In this document: positions 26,253 to 34,407 of the stretch, in pieces | How positions within the stretch are numbered: position 1 is the stretch's first letter | Layout of the letters: every line of letters starts with the position of its first letter | Assembly: GCF_900100735.1 (NCBI RefSeq) | Contig: NZ_FNCJ01000020.1 | Location: forward strand, 92,389-156,388 | Length of the DNA: 64,000 bases | Direction of reading: 5' to 3' | Source of the DNA: Paraburkholderia phenazinium | GTDB lineage: Bacteria > Pseudomonadota > Gammaproteobacteria > Burkholderiales > Burkholderiaceae | Notes under the pieces: generated by a model | Database searches by the model: none | Seen by the model: only the letters and a program-made list of their open reading frames with translations | What the model was told of the DNA's origin: nothing | Program-made: the position numbers and the translations under genes

Positions 26253-27493
26253 GACGAAAAATCCTCGGGGTGCAACGGGGCTATCACCTGCACGTGTTCG
26301 TCAGCGCTTACTGCGTGCACACCTTGCATCACGACGCGATCGCCGTCGTGCAGGCCGCCGGTGACGGAGACCGTACGCTCGTCGTAGCGCGCGACGCTGA
26401 CAGGGCGCAGCTCAAGGGTGTCGCTGCTCGCGCGCACCACCCAAACAGCGGGGTCCTCGCCTTTGTGAAAGAGCGCCGTCACAGGCAGCGCGAACGGACG
26501 TGCAGTTGGCGCGTCGCCGACCGCATCGAACGTGACAGTGGCCGTCATGCCGAGGCGAACTTCGGGGCTCGGCGTGGCCAGCGTAAGCTTCACGCGCCAC
26601 GTGCGGCTTTGCGGGTCGGCGGCGGGCGACACCTCGCGCACGCGCGCCTCGAAAGTCTTACCGGGCAGCGCGGACAGACTTACGCGCGCATTGCTGCCGG
26701 CCGTCAATGCGCCCAGTGTCTGCTCGGGCGCGTCGCAGACAACATCCACGTCTCCCGACCAGTCGAGGTGATAGACGGCTTGATCTGCCTGAACGTTCTG
26801 GCCGGTGTCGGCGTCCTCCGAGGTGATGACGCCGTCGTGGTCTGCCGTGAGCGTGGCGTAGCTCAGGTGATCCGAGGCGAGCGCCATTTGGGCGAGCGCC
26901 GAATCGCGCTGCGCGAGGGCGGAAGCATAGGTGTCCTGGGTCTGCTCCATCTGCGCTGTTGCGATCAGGTTTGCCTGCGCCTGAGCGCGGTCGCGGTCGA
27001 GCTGCTGCCTGGCGTACACGAGACGATGTTCGGCGGCGTTGAGCTGTGCTCGTGCGTTGACCAGGTTATTGCGCAGATCGGTAGGGTCGAGCAGCGCAAC
27101 GGCCTGTCCCGCCTTGACGGTATCGCCGATGCGCACGCGCCGTTCGGTGACCTTGCCTCCAACCCTGAACGAAAGAGGCGTGGAATACCGCGCCTGCACC
27201 TGAGCCGGCAACGAGGCGCTCGCCGAGCGCCCGTCGGGATGAACCGTGATAGCGACGACGGGCTTGGGCTCGGGGGCGACGGTTTCGCGCGGGTGGCAGG
27301 CCGCCAGTAGCAGTGCGCCGCAAGCCGCAATCACAAGACGCCTTCGAAGGAATGGCCGGACGACGATTGACAGGAAGGGGCGCGCAAGCGTCTGCGCGTT
27401 AAGACCGGAAAATTTCACGATATTCACAAGGCAGGTGATGGTCCAGCAATAAGATGGGCGAGGCATCGGAAAACACGGTGTGTCTGGCAGCAT
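26249..27493 (-). CDS. RND efflux periplasmic adaptor lipoprotein
   Basis: This membrane-fusion protein is up to 414 residues. It has a lipobox LLAAC, a barrel-sandwich domain (GGKVTERRVRIGDTVKAGQAVALLDPTD), a coiled-coil hairpin (about 115-200) and C-terminal beta domains. It bridges the pump and the outer-membrane factor. The start is uncertain. ATG 27493 gives an unusually long leader of about 65 residues before the lipid-anchored Cys, and GTG 27418 would give a more normal leader. It is the first gene of the efflux operon. Confidence 0.88.
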   Translation of the reverse strand: MLPDTPCFPMPRPSYCWTITCLVNIVKFSGLNAQTLARPFLSIVVRPFLRRRLVIAACGALLLAACHPRETVAPEPKPVVAITVHPDGRSASASLPAQVQARYSTPLSFRVGGKVTERRVRIGDTVKAGQAVALLDPTDLRNNLVNARAQLNAAEHRLVYARQQLDRDRAQAQANLIATAQMEQTQDTYASALAQRDSALAQMALASDHLSYATLTADHDGVITSEDADTGQNVQADQAVYHLDWSGDVDVVCDAPEQTLGALTAGSNARVSLSALPGKTFEARVREVSPAADPQSRTWRVKLTLATPSPEVRLGMTATVTFDAVGDAPTARPFALPVTALFHKGEDPAVWVVRASSDTLELRPVSVARYDERTVSVTGGLHDGDRVVMQGVHAVSADEHVQVIAPLHPEDFSS

Positions 27494-27779
27494 GCTTTGC
27501 GAAGTGCGCGAGCACTTGATCCGGCATACCTACAACTTAGTATTCCTACCCGATTCGTCTAATACAAACCGCTTGCAACTCTTCGCACTTCGTCATAGCA
27601 CGCGGTCACTTCCTACGAAACAGCTAAAGAACGAGCGTAAAAATGATCCTCGCCCCTAGCCCGGCGCTGGTGGATCTGGACGGCAACGGACGAACCATCT
27701 TTAGCGCCGCAACACCCTTTTCCAGGTGCCGTCGCAACTCAATTCGTCTATCCACGCGGTCGCTGATCCGGTCGCAACA
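27494..27779. other. leader region of the efflux operon
   Basis: About 290 bases lie between the adaptor gene and the second operator copy. I see no coding frame, repeat or stable hairpin. If transcription starts at the operator-linked promoter, this is a long untranslated leader. Confidence 0.35.
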
Positions 27780-27814
27780 GTGACATTACATCCCATAACT
27801 GATGATATTGTCAA
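27780..27814. promoter_or_regulatory. TetR-type operator, copy B, upstream of the RND operon
   Basis: This 35-base element is nearly the same as copy A at 20484-20517: GTGACATTA, then CATAACTGAT, then TTGTCAA, with one inserted base in the variable middle part. On the minus strand TTGACA (27809-27814) lies 17 bases from ATGTAA (27786-27791), a weaker promoter facing the efflux operon. It sits between that operon and a decayed TetR gene, the same layout as copy A. Confidence 0.6.
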
Positions 27815-27863
27815 TCATGATTCATAAATCCACAATTCGACGTTACAGAAATCTGGAACCGAG

Positions 27864-28180
27864 ATGCCTGATACCGCGAACTCCCGTTCAACCGGGCAGC
27901 GCACAAAAAAGCTGCCAGCTCCGGCCGAGGCGGCGGAAGGGCGCCAGCCGCGCGGCGCCCTTCGCAAGCGAGAGACTCGTGCACGCCTGCTCGATGCAGC
28001 GCTCAGGTTAGTGGCCGAAAAAGGGATGGATTCGATGAACAGAACTTCGCCGAGCGCGCTACGACGGTCGTGCTACAAGCGCTCGGACTCAAGCGCGCAG
28101 AGGCAGAGAGAATTGCGCGGCTGCCGTTGCCGGGTAAGCCGGAAATCAAGGTCTGCGGAACAAAAACGCACGTCCGATGA
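27864..28180 (+). pseudogene. decayed TetR gene, sister of the one at 20566
   Basis: The N-terminal 57 codons (RETRARLLDAALRLVAEKG) match the intact TetR gene at 20566. At about 28033 the sequence jumps, with a frame change, to EQNFAERATTVVLQALGLKR, which matches the C-terminal FAERTAAMLLQTLGLKR of that protein. The second frame ends at TGA 28178-28180. About 480 bases, including the rest of the helix-turn-helix and most of the ligand domain, are deleted. The N-terminal frame itself stays open to 28184 but encodes nonsense after the junction. Confidence 0.8.
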
Positions 28181-28289
28181 TTAGACGGACGATCTCCAGC
28201 TTCACTTCAGGGCACGGATAGACGCACGGCGAGACGAGAATCGAGGCAGCTGTGAATCGGGGGATACGGCGCTGTGAACATCAATCAAA

Positions 28290-28500
28290 CGCATGGCACC
28301 GGTTGATATCGCTCAGTCCCTAAAAGCGCCGTTGCTGTGCTCCCATCGGCGACTGGGACCGCCTGATCAGCCGGAGGGAAATTGGCGGATTTACTAACCA
28401 GCTGCACATGGCCCAGGAGCCGTACGAGCTTTTCATCTGCGACGGCGCGCCGCATGCGTTCGGGGAGTTGTTTCCGGCCGCGGCTTTTAGGCCGGCTGCG
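28290..28500 (+). pseudogene. decayed C-terminal fragment of a dienelactone-hydrolase-like gene
   Basis: Frame 28293-28345 reads MAPVDIAQSLKAPLL and then shifts at about 28345 to IGDWDRLISRREIGGFTNQL, followed by EPYELFICDGAPHAFGE. Together these resemble the last third of dienelactone hydrolase-family proteins, including the Asp of the GDxD region and the catalytic His in GAPHAF. The N-terminal two-thirds with the nucleophile are absent and the frame is broken. Recognition rests on short motifs, so confidence is moderate. Confidence 0.45.
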
Positions 28501-28601
28501 TCGAGCGCCGCCCGGCAGTACACACCGACAGCAGCATTGCTGCTGTGACGATCAATAAGGAAAATCGCATAGACAAGGACCAGATAGCGCCCAATGCATC
28601 A

Positions 28602-29207
28602 CTACCTCCGTGCCCCCGCACAGCGCAGCAACAAATCTTCCACCGTCCGCGCCAGTTGCGCGCGATTCACCCGCTTCTGCTTCAGGTACGCGTTATCAAC
28701 AACGCTATGAATGCCGGTGAACAGAAACACCGCCGCCGCCCGCGTGTCCACAATCGACCATGCTCCCACCTTCTTGCCCTCACTCAGCATCCGGTGCAGA
28801 TCGTCGATCACGATGTTGTCGACCAGCCCTTCGCGCGTACGCGGCCACTGGTCCCAAAACAACGCGTCGTGCACGCGGATCGAATCAAGGTAGCCGAGTG
28901 CACAAGCCTTCGCCCAGGCAGAAAGCCTGGCGTGCAGATCGTCTTCAGGTTGTTTCGCGACCGCGGCCTGAATGCCGTCCAGCAGCTTGCGGCCGAAACG
29001 ATCGCCGAGGGCGCCCAGCAGTTCGTCCTTCGACGCAAAATACAGGTAGAACGTGCCCTTCGCCACGTTCGCGCCAGCCGTGATCTGATCGACGGTGGTA
29101 GCCGCCACACCCTGCTCGACCAGCAGACTCTCCGCCGCGTTCATGATGTCGTTGCGCCGCTTCTCCGGCGACTTGGTTCTCACATTCTGCTTGGCGACGG
29201 TAGGCAT
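28602..29207 (-). CDS. TetR-family regulator
   Basis: This 201-residue protein has the helix-turn-helix RRNDIMNAAESLLVEQG, then VDQITAGANVAKGTFYLYFASKDELL. ATG 29207 was chosen because it gives the normal short arm before the DNA-binding domain; a frame extension to 29309 adds low-quality sequence. It lies 132 bases downstream of the DHA2 pump gene on the same strand, so it probably controls that pump. Confidence 0.85.
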   Translation of the reverse strand: MPTVAKQNVRTKSPEKRRNDIMNAAESLLVEQGVAATTVDQITAGANVAKGTFYLYFASKDELLGALGDRFGRKLLDGIQAAVAKQPEDDLHARLSAWAKACALGYLDSIRVHDALFWDQWPRTREGLVDNIVIDDLHRMLSEGKKVGAWSIVDTRAAAVFLFTGIHSVVDNAYLKQKRVNRAQLARTVEDLLLRCAGARR

Positions 29208-29339
29208 CTGACGAACGGGCTCCGACCACATGGGAATAGAGGAAGGAGCATAGCGCATTGCCGATTGCTGCGGCAACACATCGTCCGCTGCAATCGGCAA
29301 GCCGTTCACGTGGCTGCCGCAGTAACGGCAAGCGCCGCC

Positions 29340-30908
29340 TTAGTGTCCGCCGCCGCCCGCACCGGCATCGGTCCTGACGGGCTTGGTGACCCAGATCAGC
29401 GGAATGATGACGATGAAGATCACCGCCGACAACCTGAAGATGTCATTGAGTCCCAGCATGGCAGCCTGGCCGTTCAGCGTGCGTTCAAAGAACGCCAGCG
29501 CTCGCCCCGGGCCGCCGCCCAAGGTCGACTGCAAGGAATTGATCACACCGAGGAATAACGGATTGTTGATGCTGGCCTGCTCGGTGAGACGGGCGTGGTG
29601 CAGGATCGTGCGGTCGTTCCAGCCCGTGCTGAACAACGACGTGCCGACCGCGCCGGCAAACAGACGCACGAAGTTCGACAAGCCCGCTGCTGCCGGAATC
29701 TTCTGCGGCGGCAACCCAGACAGGATGATCACCGTCAGCGGCACGAAGAACAACGCCATCGGAATGCCCTGCAGCAGCGTGGGCAGCACCAACGTCCAGG
29801 TATCGACGCCGGTGGTGTAGTACGAGCGCATCAGGAACACACCGGCAAAGCCGACGAACGCCAGTGTTGACAGAATACGGACGTCCGACTTCGGCACGAG
29901 TTTTCCCATCACCGGTACCAGTACGATCGCAAACAGGCCTAATGGTGCGATCACCAGCCCCGAGTCGATGGAGCGATAGCCGAGATATTGCTGCATCCAC
30001 TGCGGCAACAGCACCAGGTTGGCAAAGAACACCGCGTAGGCGACTGAGATTGCTGCGGTGCCGCCAAGGAAATTGCGGCCGGCAAACAGCCGCAGATCGA
30101 TGATCGGGTTGGTCTCCGTCAGTTCCCAGATCACGAACGCCGCAAAGCCGATCGCTGCGACCACGGCCAGCGTGATGATCACCGGCGAGTCGAACCAGTC
30201 GAGGTCTTTGCCTTTGTCGAGCATGATCTGCAGCGATGCCACCCAGGTGATCAGCAAACCGAGCCCGACCGCATCGACCCGCACTTTCATGGTTGGCGTT
30301 TCCCGCGAGCGATAGATGATCCACGTGACGATGCCGGCAAAAAGGCCAACCGGTATGTTGATGTAGAAGATCCATGACCAGCTATAGCTGTCGGTCATCC
30401 AGCCGCCCAGGAGCGGCCCGGCAATCGGCCCGACCGTCGCGGTCATGGCCCATAGCGCAAGCGCCATCGAACTCTTCGACTTCGGATAGGAGCCGAGCAG
30501 GATCGCTTGCGAGAGTGGAATCAGCGGCCCCGCCATCGCCCCCTGCAAGATCCGCGCGCCCAGCAGAAAAGGCAGCGTCGGCGCCAAACCGCATAGCCAG
30601 GACGCCGCGGTGAACAGCAAAATCGCACTGACGAACAAGCGGATCTGGCCGATCCGCCGCACAAGCCAGCCTGTGAGCGGGATCGAGATGGCGTTGGATG
30701 CGGCGAACAGCGTAATGACCCACGTACCCTCGTCGACCGAGACGCCAAGATTGCCTGAGATGGTCGGAATCGCGACGTTGGCGATCGACGAATCGAGCAC
30801 GGTCATGAAAGTAGCGAGGGCCACCGCGATGGTGGCCAAAACCAGCTTGCCGCCGGTGAGAGGCGGGGGCGGCGGCGGCGGTGCTGCAGGGGGTGATGAG
30901 GTGTTCAA
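29340..30908 (-). CDS. DHA2-family (EmrB-like) major facilitator drug exporter
   Basis: This 522-residue protein with 14 predicted helices has the MFS motif GWLVRRIGQIRLF and the DHA2-typical LDSSIANVAIPTISGNLG in helix 1 and GPLLGGWMTDSYSWSWIFYINIPVG. The N-terminus carries a run of eight or so prolines before helix 1. EmrB-type exporters normally work with an EmrA adaptor, and none is encoded beside this gene. The TetR gene follows on the same strand. Confidence 0.88.
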   Translation of the reverse strand: MNTSSPPAAPPPPPPPLTGGKLVLATIAVALATFMTVLDSSIANVAIPTISGNLGVSVDEGTWVITLFAASNAISIPLTGWLVRRIGQIRLFVSAILLFTAASWLCGLAPTLPFLLGARILQGAMAGPLIPLSQAILLGSYPKSKSSMALALWAMTATVGPIAGPLLGGWMTDSYSWSWIFYINIPVGLFAGIVTWIIYRSRETPTMKVRVDAVGLGLLITWVASLQIMLDKGKDLDWFDSPVIITLAVVAAIGFAAFVIWELTETNPIIDLRLFAGRNFLGGTAAISVAYAVFFANLVLLPQWMQQYLGYRSIDSGLVIAPLGLFAIVLVPVMGKLVPKSDVRILSTLAFVGFAGVFLMRSYYTTGVDTWTLVLPTLLQGIPMALFFVPLTVIILSGLPPQKIPAAAGLSNFVRLFAGAVGTSLFSTGWNDRTILHHARLTEQASINNPLFLGVINSLQSTLGGGPGRALAFFERTLNGQAAMLGLNDIFRLSAVIFIVIIPLIWVTKPVRTDAGAGGGGH

Positions 30909-31013
30909 GTCGTCTCCAGGGGATCAACGGGCGGTGCGAGCGCATCCCGCCGGGTTGCGGATTGGCTTTCGGCTGGGGTTGCGACAGAAGCTTCGTGAGC
31001 GGAACCGGGGGCG

Positions 31014-31634
31014 TCAGACGTCCCAGAGCAGCAACGCTGCCGCATGGAACATACGGCTGGTCGCGTTCGCCGGCTCCTGCGCGATATGAACCGCGGGCAA
31101 AGGCGCCCGGCCACGGAACCGGCGTGAGGGCTCCGTCCTGTGCAGATGCGCGGCGTAGGTGTCGCGGGGCAATGAAATGCTCTCGTCCGATTCACCGGAA
31201 GCCTGGGCCATCACGCGCCCTACTTCGCCCCGGTGATATCCACAATGCGTCACCACATGGGTCAGCATCTCTTCGCGGGTCATATACCCGTCGCTGCCAT
31301 CGGTGAACACAAAGGGGATAGATTCAGAAAGCATGGCCGGACTCACCATCCATAGATAGTCGAGATACCAGCGATCGATAGCGGCAAGACCGGCACGCAG
31401 CTCGGCAAGCTCCGGGGTGCCCGGCGTATTGTCCGCCGTGAAGTGATGGCCTTTGCCAAGCAGGTGAGCGGCGAAGATCCGGCTCACCACCAGGCAATGA
31501 TTCATCAGCCGGATGGCAAAGCGGCGCTCCGCCGGATGATGCTCAGCGCTTAAGCCACTCATTGCTTCCATTAGTTCGCCATTGGCCCACGCTTGATAGC
31601 GGAACATCTTGAGCAGTAGTTCACTCGCGCTCAT
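31014..31634 (-). CDS. DinB-family protein
   Basis: This 206-residue four-helix protein of the DinB/YfiT-like group has the blocks MFRYQAWANGELMEAM, RLMNHCLVVSRIFAAHLLG and MLTHVVTHCGYHRGEVGRVMAQ, the last with the metal-binding His residues. The last 40 residues go beyond the usual family end and look unstructured. ATG 31634 gives the normal family start. It is divergent from the TetR gene at 31703, with a candidate operator between them. Its biochemical role is unknown. Confidence 0.75.
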   Translation of the reverse strand: MSASELLLKMFRYQAWANGELMEAMSGLSAEHHPAERRFAIRLMNHCLVVSRIFAAHLLGKGHHFTADNTPGTPELAELRAGLAAIDRWYLDYLWMVSPAMLSESIPFVFTDGSDGYMTREEMLTHVVTHCGYHRGEVGRVMAQASGESDESISLPRDTYAAHLHRTEPSRRFRGRAPLPAVHIAQEPANATSRMFHAAALLLWDV

Positions 31635-31661
31635 TGTGGCGACCTCCCAATCCGAATAATA

Positions 31662-31680
31662 TGTGAGCTTAGTTTTCACA
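31662..31680. promoter_or_regulatory. inverted repeat between divergent DinB-like and TetR genes
   Basis: TGTGA (31662-31666) and TCACA (31676-31680) form an inverted repeat with a 9-base centre. AT-rich arms (AATAAT on the left, TTATT on the right) extend the symmetry. It lies in the 68-base divergent gap and is a likely binding site for the TetR protein encoded at 31703. Confidence 0.45.
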
Positions 31681-31702
31681 TTATTTCTGGAGGGGCCCTT
31701 GC

Positions 31703-32323
31703 ATGTCTACTCGCGTTTCCGATCCTGAAGCCGCCATGCGGAAGAGGCCGCGCCAAGCCCGTTCCCGGGCTACGGTAGAGACAATCGTGGAGGCAGGAAC
31801 TCGCGTTCTGGATTCTCAGGGGTGGTCGGGATTCACCACCAATGAGGTCGCCGAGGTGGCCGGCATCAGTATCGGCTCACTCTATCAGTACTTCCCGAAC
31901 AAGCTTGCCTTGGTGGACGCGATCCGCCGCCGTCACTTCGACGACGTCCTGACGGTACTAAGGCGTGCTTGCGAGAGCCGGCGTGGAGCCAGGGATCTGG
32001 TCGCTGAGTTCGTGGGCAATATGATCGGCGTGCACAGCAAATATCCGGCCTTGCATCGGACCCTGCGCGACTTGCCGAATCCAGACGGGACGCGATCGAC
32101 TTTCGAAGCCTTCCAGGAGGAGTATTTGCACCTGTACGGCGCGCTCGTGGCAGTGTTTCAGGGAAACAGAGACGGCAAGGTCAACGAAACGATCGTGCAG
32201 ATACTGTCGTCCGCGGTCGAGGGCGTGATCCACAACGCCGCTCGACGGGAAGTATTGACGCAGCCCAAGATAAAACGTGAGCTGATCAAGCTGATGTGTT
32301 GCTACCTGGACGTGCCTTCCTAG
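31703..32323 (+). CDS. TetR-family regulator
   Basis: This 206-residue protein has the helix-turn-helix SRATVETIVEAGTRVLDSQG, then TNEVAEVAGISIGSLYQYFPNKLALV, and a C-terminal AefR-like helical domain. A GGAGG ribosome site precedes the ATG. It is divergent from the DinB-like gene and probably controls it. Its TAG stop overlaps the TAG stop of the convergent MFS gene (32320-32323). Confidence 0.85.
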   Translation: MSTRVSDPEAAMRKRPRQARSRATVETIVEAGTRVLDSQGWSGFTTNEVAEVAGISIGSLYQYFPNKLALVDAIRRRHFDDVLTVLRRACESRRGARDLVAEFVGNMIGVHSKYPALHRTLRDLPNPDGTRSTFEAFQEEYLHLYGALVAVFQGNRDGKVNETIVQILSSAVEGVIHNAARREVLTQPKIKRELIKLMCCYLDVPS

Positions 32324-33819
32324 GCAGAGGCGTTTGCCCTGGCGTCGAGCGGATCGACATAGTCCTCCGCATCGATGTCATACCCCGACGGTTCCCAGCG
32401 GATCGCCAGCAACACCAGCAGCGAAGTCAACGGTGCAATGGCGATCACCCAGAATACTTTGGTCCCGAGGGCGGCCGCCAGCACCGGAAACAGAAACAGC
32501 GATATCGTCGAAGCGGAGCGCACCAGCGTCTGGTTGAAACCCACGCCGATCCCGCGAATCGAGGTCGGATAGCTGAGCGAGGCGTAGGTCATCGAGTGCG
32601 ACCCCGGCCCGAAGCCCTGCCCGAACAGATAGCCGCCGAGCAGCAGGATAGCCAGCACCACGAGTACACCGCTGCCGGGTTTGCCAATCAAGGCGAGTCC
32701 GATCAGGGATGCGAACTGCAGCGAGTGCCCAAGTACGGTCATCTTCCATGCACCCACCGTTGGCGCGGTGCGCACGCCGATCAATCCGCCGACAAACGCG
32801 AATGCCAGATTCAGCGTCAGCGCTGCGATAATCGTCGTGAGCGGGCCCTGATGAAAGAAGCTCGCGATGATCACAGGCAGGCCAAAGATGATCGCGTTAT
32901 AGCCGAATGACGAGGCCGCGCCGATCGTAGCCGCGAGAATCGTCCGGCTGCGATAGGTCTGGTTGAACAGCACGCCATAGTTGCGCCACGACGCGGCGCG
33001 CGGCGCCTTGACGGGTGACGTCCCGCGCTCCACCACGGCATCCACGCTATAGGTGCGCTTGAGAATGCGCGCGGCCTCGTCCAGATCGCCCTGATTGGCC
33101 GCCCAAACCGGCGACTCGCTGATATAGCGGCTGCGCACGAGAATAATCACGATGGCCGGCACCGCACCGAATGCCAGCGTCAGACGCCACAGCCAGCCCA
33201 GTTGATGTTCGGGCAGGATCGCATACAGCCCGAGAATCAGCAGATAGCAGGTGCTGGTAGCGGCATACCACGCCGGGCACCAGGCAGCCACACTGGCCGC
33301 CTTGTTGCCCTTGCCTGCCACGCGTGAAAACTCCGCCAGAAACGCCATCGCCACCGGCAAATCAAGGCCGACGCCGAAACCCATCAGAAAACGCGCTCCA
33401 CCAAGCACCCACGCGTTCGGCGCAAGACCCGCAGCGATGGCCGCGACCACGAAGAACAGCATGTCCGCCATGAAGACGCGATAACGGCCGATCCGGTCGG
33501 TCAAATAGCCGCCAAACAGTGCGCCGAGAATGGCGCCGAACGTGATTGCGGAAGAAACGAAGCCCACCTGTACCGGCGAAAGCGAAAACTGGCGCGCGAT
33601 GTCCTTGATGCCGTAAGCGAGCGAGGTCAGATCGTAGGCATCCAGAAAGACCCCACCCAGCGCAATGGCAATCACGATGCGTGCGTTACTTCCTTGCGCG
33701 GCGCCCGCATTGACGATACGCGCGACGTCCTGAGCGGAGCGGATGACGGCGGGACGGGAAGCACTTCCCGCCTCTGCTGGCGTGTCGACGCTGGTCGACG
33801 GAAAAGCAACGGTGGACAT
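32320..33819 (-). CDS. major facilitator superfamily transporter (sugar/acid porter type)
   Basis: This 499-residue protein with 12 predicted helices has the helix 1 motif GGVFLDAYDLTSLAYGIKD, the loop 2-3 motif GGYLTDRIGRYR and the helix 4-5 motif RFLMGFGVGLDLPVAMAFLAE. These are typical of metabolite:proton symporters for aromatic acids and sugars. ATG 33819 was chosen because the first helix follows normally; a 21-residue extension upstream is not convincing. The substrate is unknown. Its stop overlaps that of the TetR gene, and its upstream region faces groES. Confidence 0.83.
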   Translation of the reverse strand: MSTVAFPSTSVDTPAEAGSASRPAVIRSAQDVARIVNAGAAQGSNARIVIAIALGGVFLDAYDLTSLAYGIKDIARQFSLSPVQVGFVSSAITFGAILGALFGGYLTDRIGRYRVFMADMLFFVVAAIAAGLAPNAWVLGGARFLMGFGVGLDLPVAMAFLAEFSRVAGKGNKAASVAAWCPAWYAATSTCYLLILGLYAILPEHQLGWLWRLTLAFGAVPAIVIILVRSRYISESPVWAANQGDLDEAARILKRTYSVDAVVERGTSPVKAPRAASWRNYGVLFNQTYRSRTILAATIGAASSFGYNAIIFGLPVIIASFFHQGPLTTIIAALTLNLAFAFVGGLIGVRTAPTVGAWKMTVLGHSLQFASLIGLALIGKPGSGVLVVLAILLLGGYLFGQGFGPGSHSMTYASLSYPTSIRGIGVGFNQTLVRSASTISLFLFPVLAAALGTKVFWVIAIAPLTSLLVLLAIRWEPSGYDIDAEDYVDPLDARANASA

Positions 33820-34009
33820 GATGTCGGATTTCGCACGAGTAGCTGAAGCGTTGCATGGTAGCCATGCACGCCGCATCGGCAAAACGAGGAATTTATATAT
33901 GCAAATCTGCGTTTGCCGCAGTCACCCACGCTCCGATCGCCCCTTCAATATCTCACCACGGCCCATAACCTAAACAGCAAAACGTGGATAAGCATTTGAG
34001 GATTCGTTA

Positions 34010-34039
34010 TTGGAGCGCCCTCCTGCCGGTTCTTATACT
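34010..34039 (+). promoter_or_regulatory. predicted groES promoter
   Basis: TTGGAG (34010-34015), an 18-base spacer and TATACT (34034-34039) form a sigma-70-like promoter ten bases before the CIRCE element, so CIRCE covers the expected transcription start. Confidence 0.55.
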
Positions 34040-34048
34040 CAATCACGG

Positions 34049-34075
34049 TCAGCACTCGCCAGCGAAGAGTGCCAA
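34049..34075. promoter_or_regulatory. CIRCE element, HrcA operator of groESL
   Basis: TCAGCACTC, a 9-base spacer and GAGTGCCAA match the CIRCE consensus (TTAGCACTC-N9-GAGTGCTAA) at 16 of 18 arm positions. The site lies between the predicted promoter and groES, so HrcA repression released by heat or protein stress is expected. hrcA itself is not in the window. Confidence 0.85.
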
Positions 34076-34099
34076 ATTCTCCACTGCAGGAATATCTAA

Positions 34100-34390
34100 A
34101 TGAGCCTACGTCCTTTGCATGATCGCGTGATCGTCAAACGTCTCGATCAGGAGACGAAAACCGCCTCGGGCATCGTGATTCCCGAGAGCGCCGCAGAAAA
34201 GCCGGACCAGGGCGAAGTCCTCGCCGTCGGTCCCGGCAAGCGGGATAGCGACGGCAAGCGTATCGAACCGGACCTGAAGGTCGGCGAACGCGTGCTGTTC
34301 GGCAAATACGCGGGGCAGCAGGTCAAGGTCGACGGTACCGACCTGCTCGTGCTACGGGAAGAAGACATTGTCGCAGTCGTCCACCAATAA
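34100..34390 (+). CDS. groES: GroES co-chaperonin
   Basis: This 96-residue GroES starts MSLRPLHDRVIVKRL, has a mobile loop around ETKTASGIVIPESAAEKPDQGEV and ends VLREEDIVAVV. It caps GroEL as a heptamer. It lies 17 bases upstream of groEL, with CIRCE before it. Confidence 0.96.
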   Translation: MSLRPLHDRVIVKRLDQETKTASGIVIPESAAEKPDQGEVLAVGPGKRDSDGKRIEPDLKVGERVLFGKYAGQQVKVDGTDLLVLREEDIVAVVHQ

Positions 34391-34407
34391 CAAGGGAGCG
34401 TTACAAC

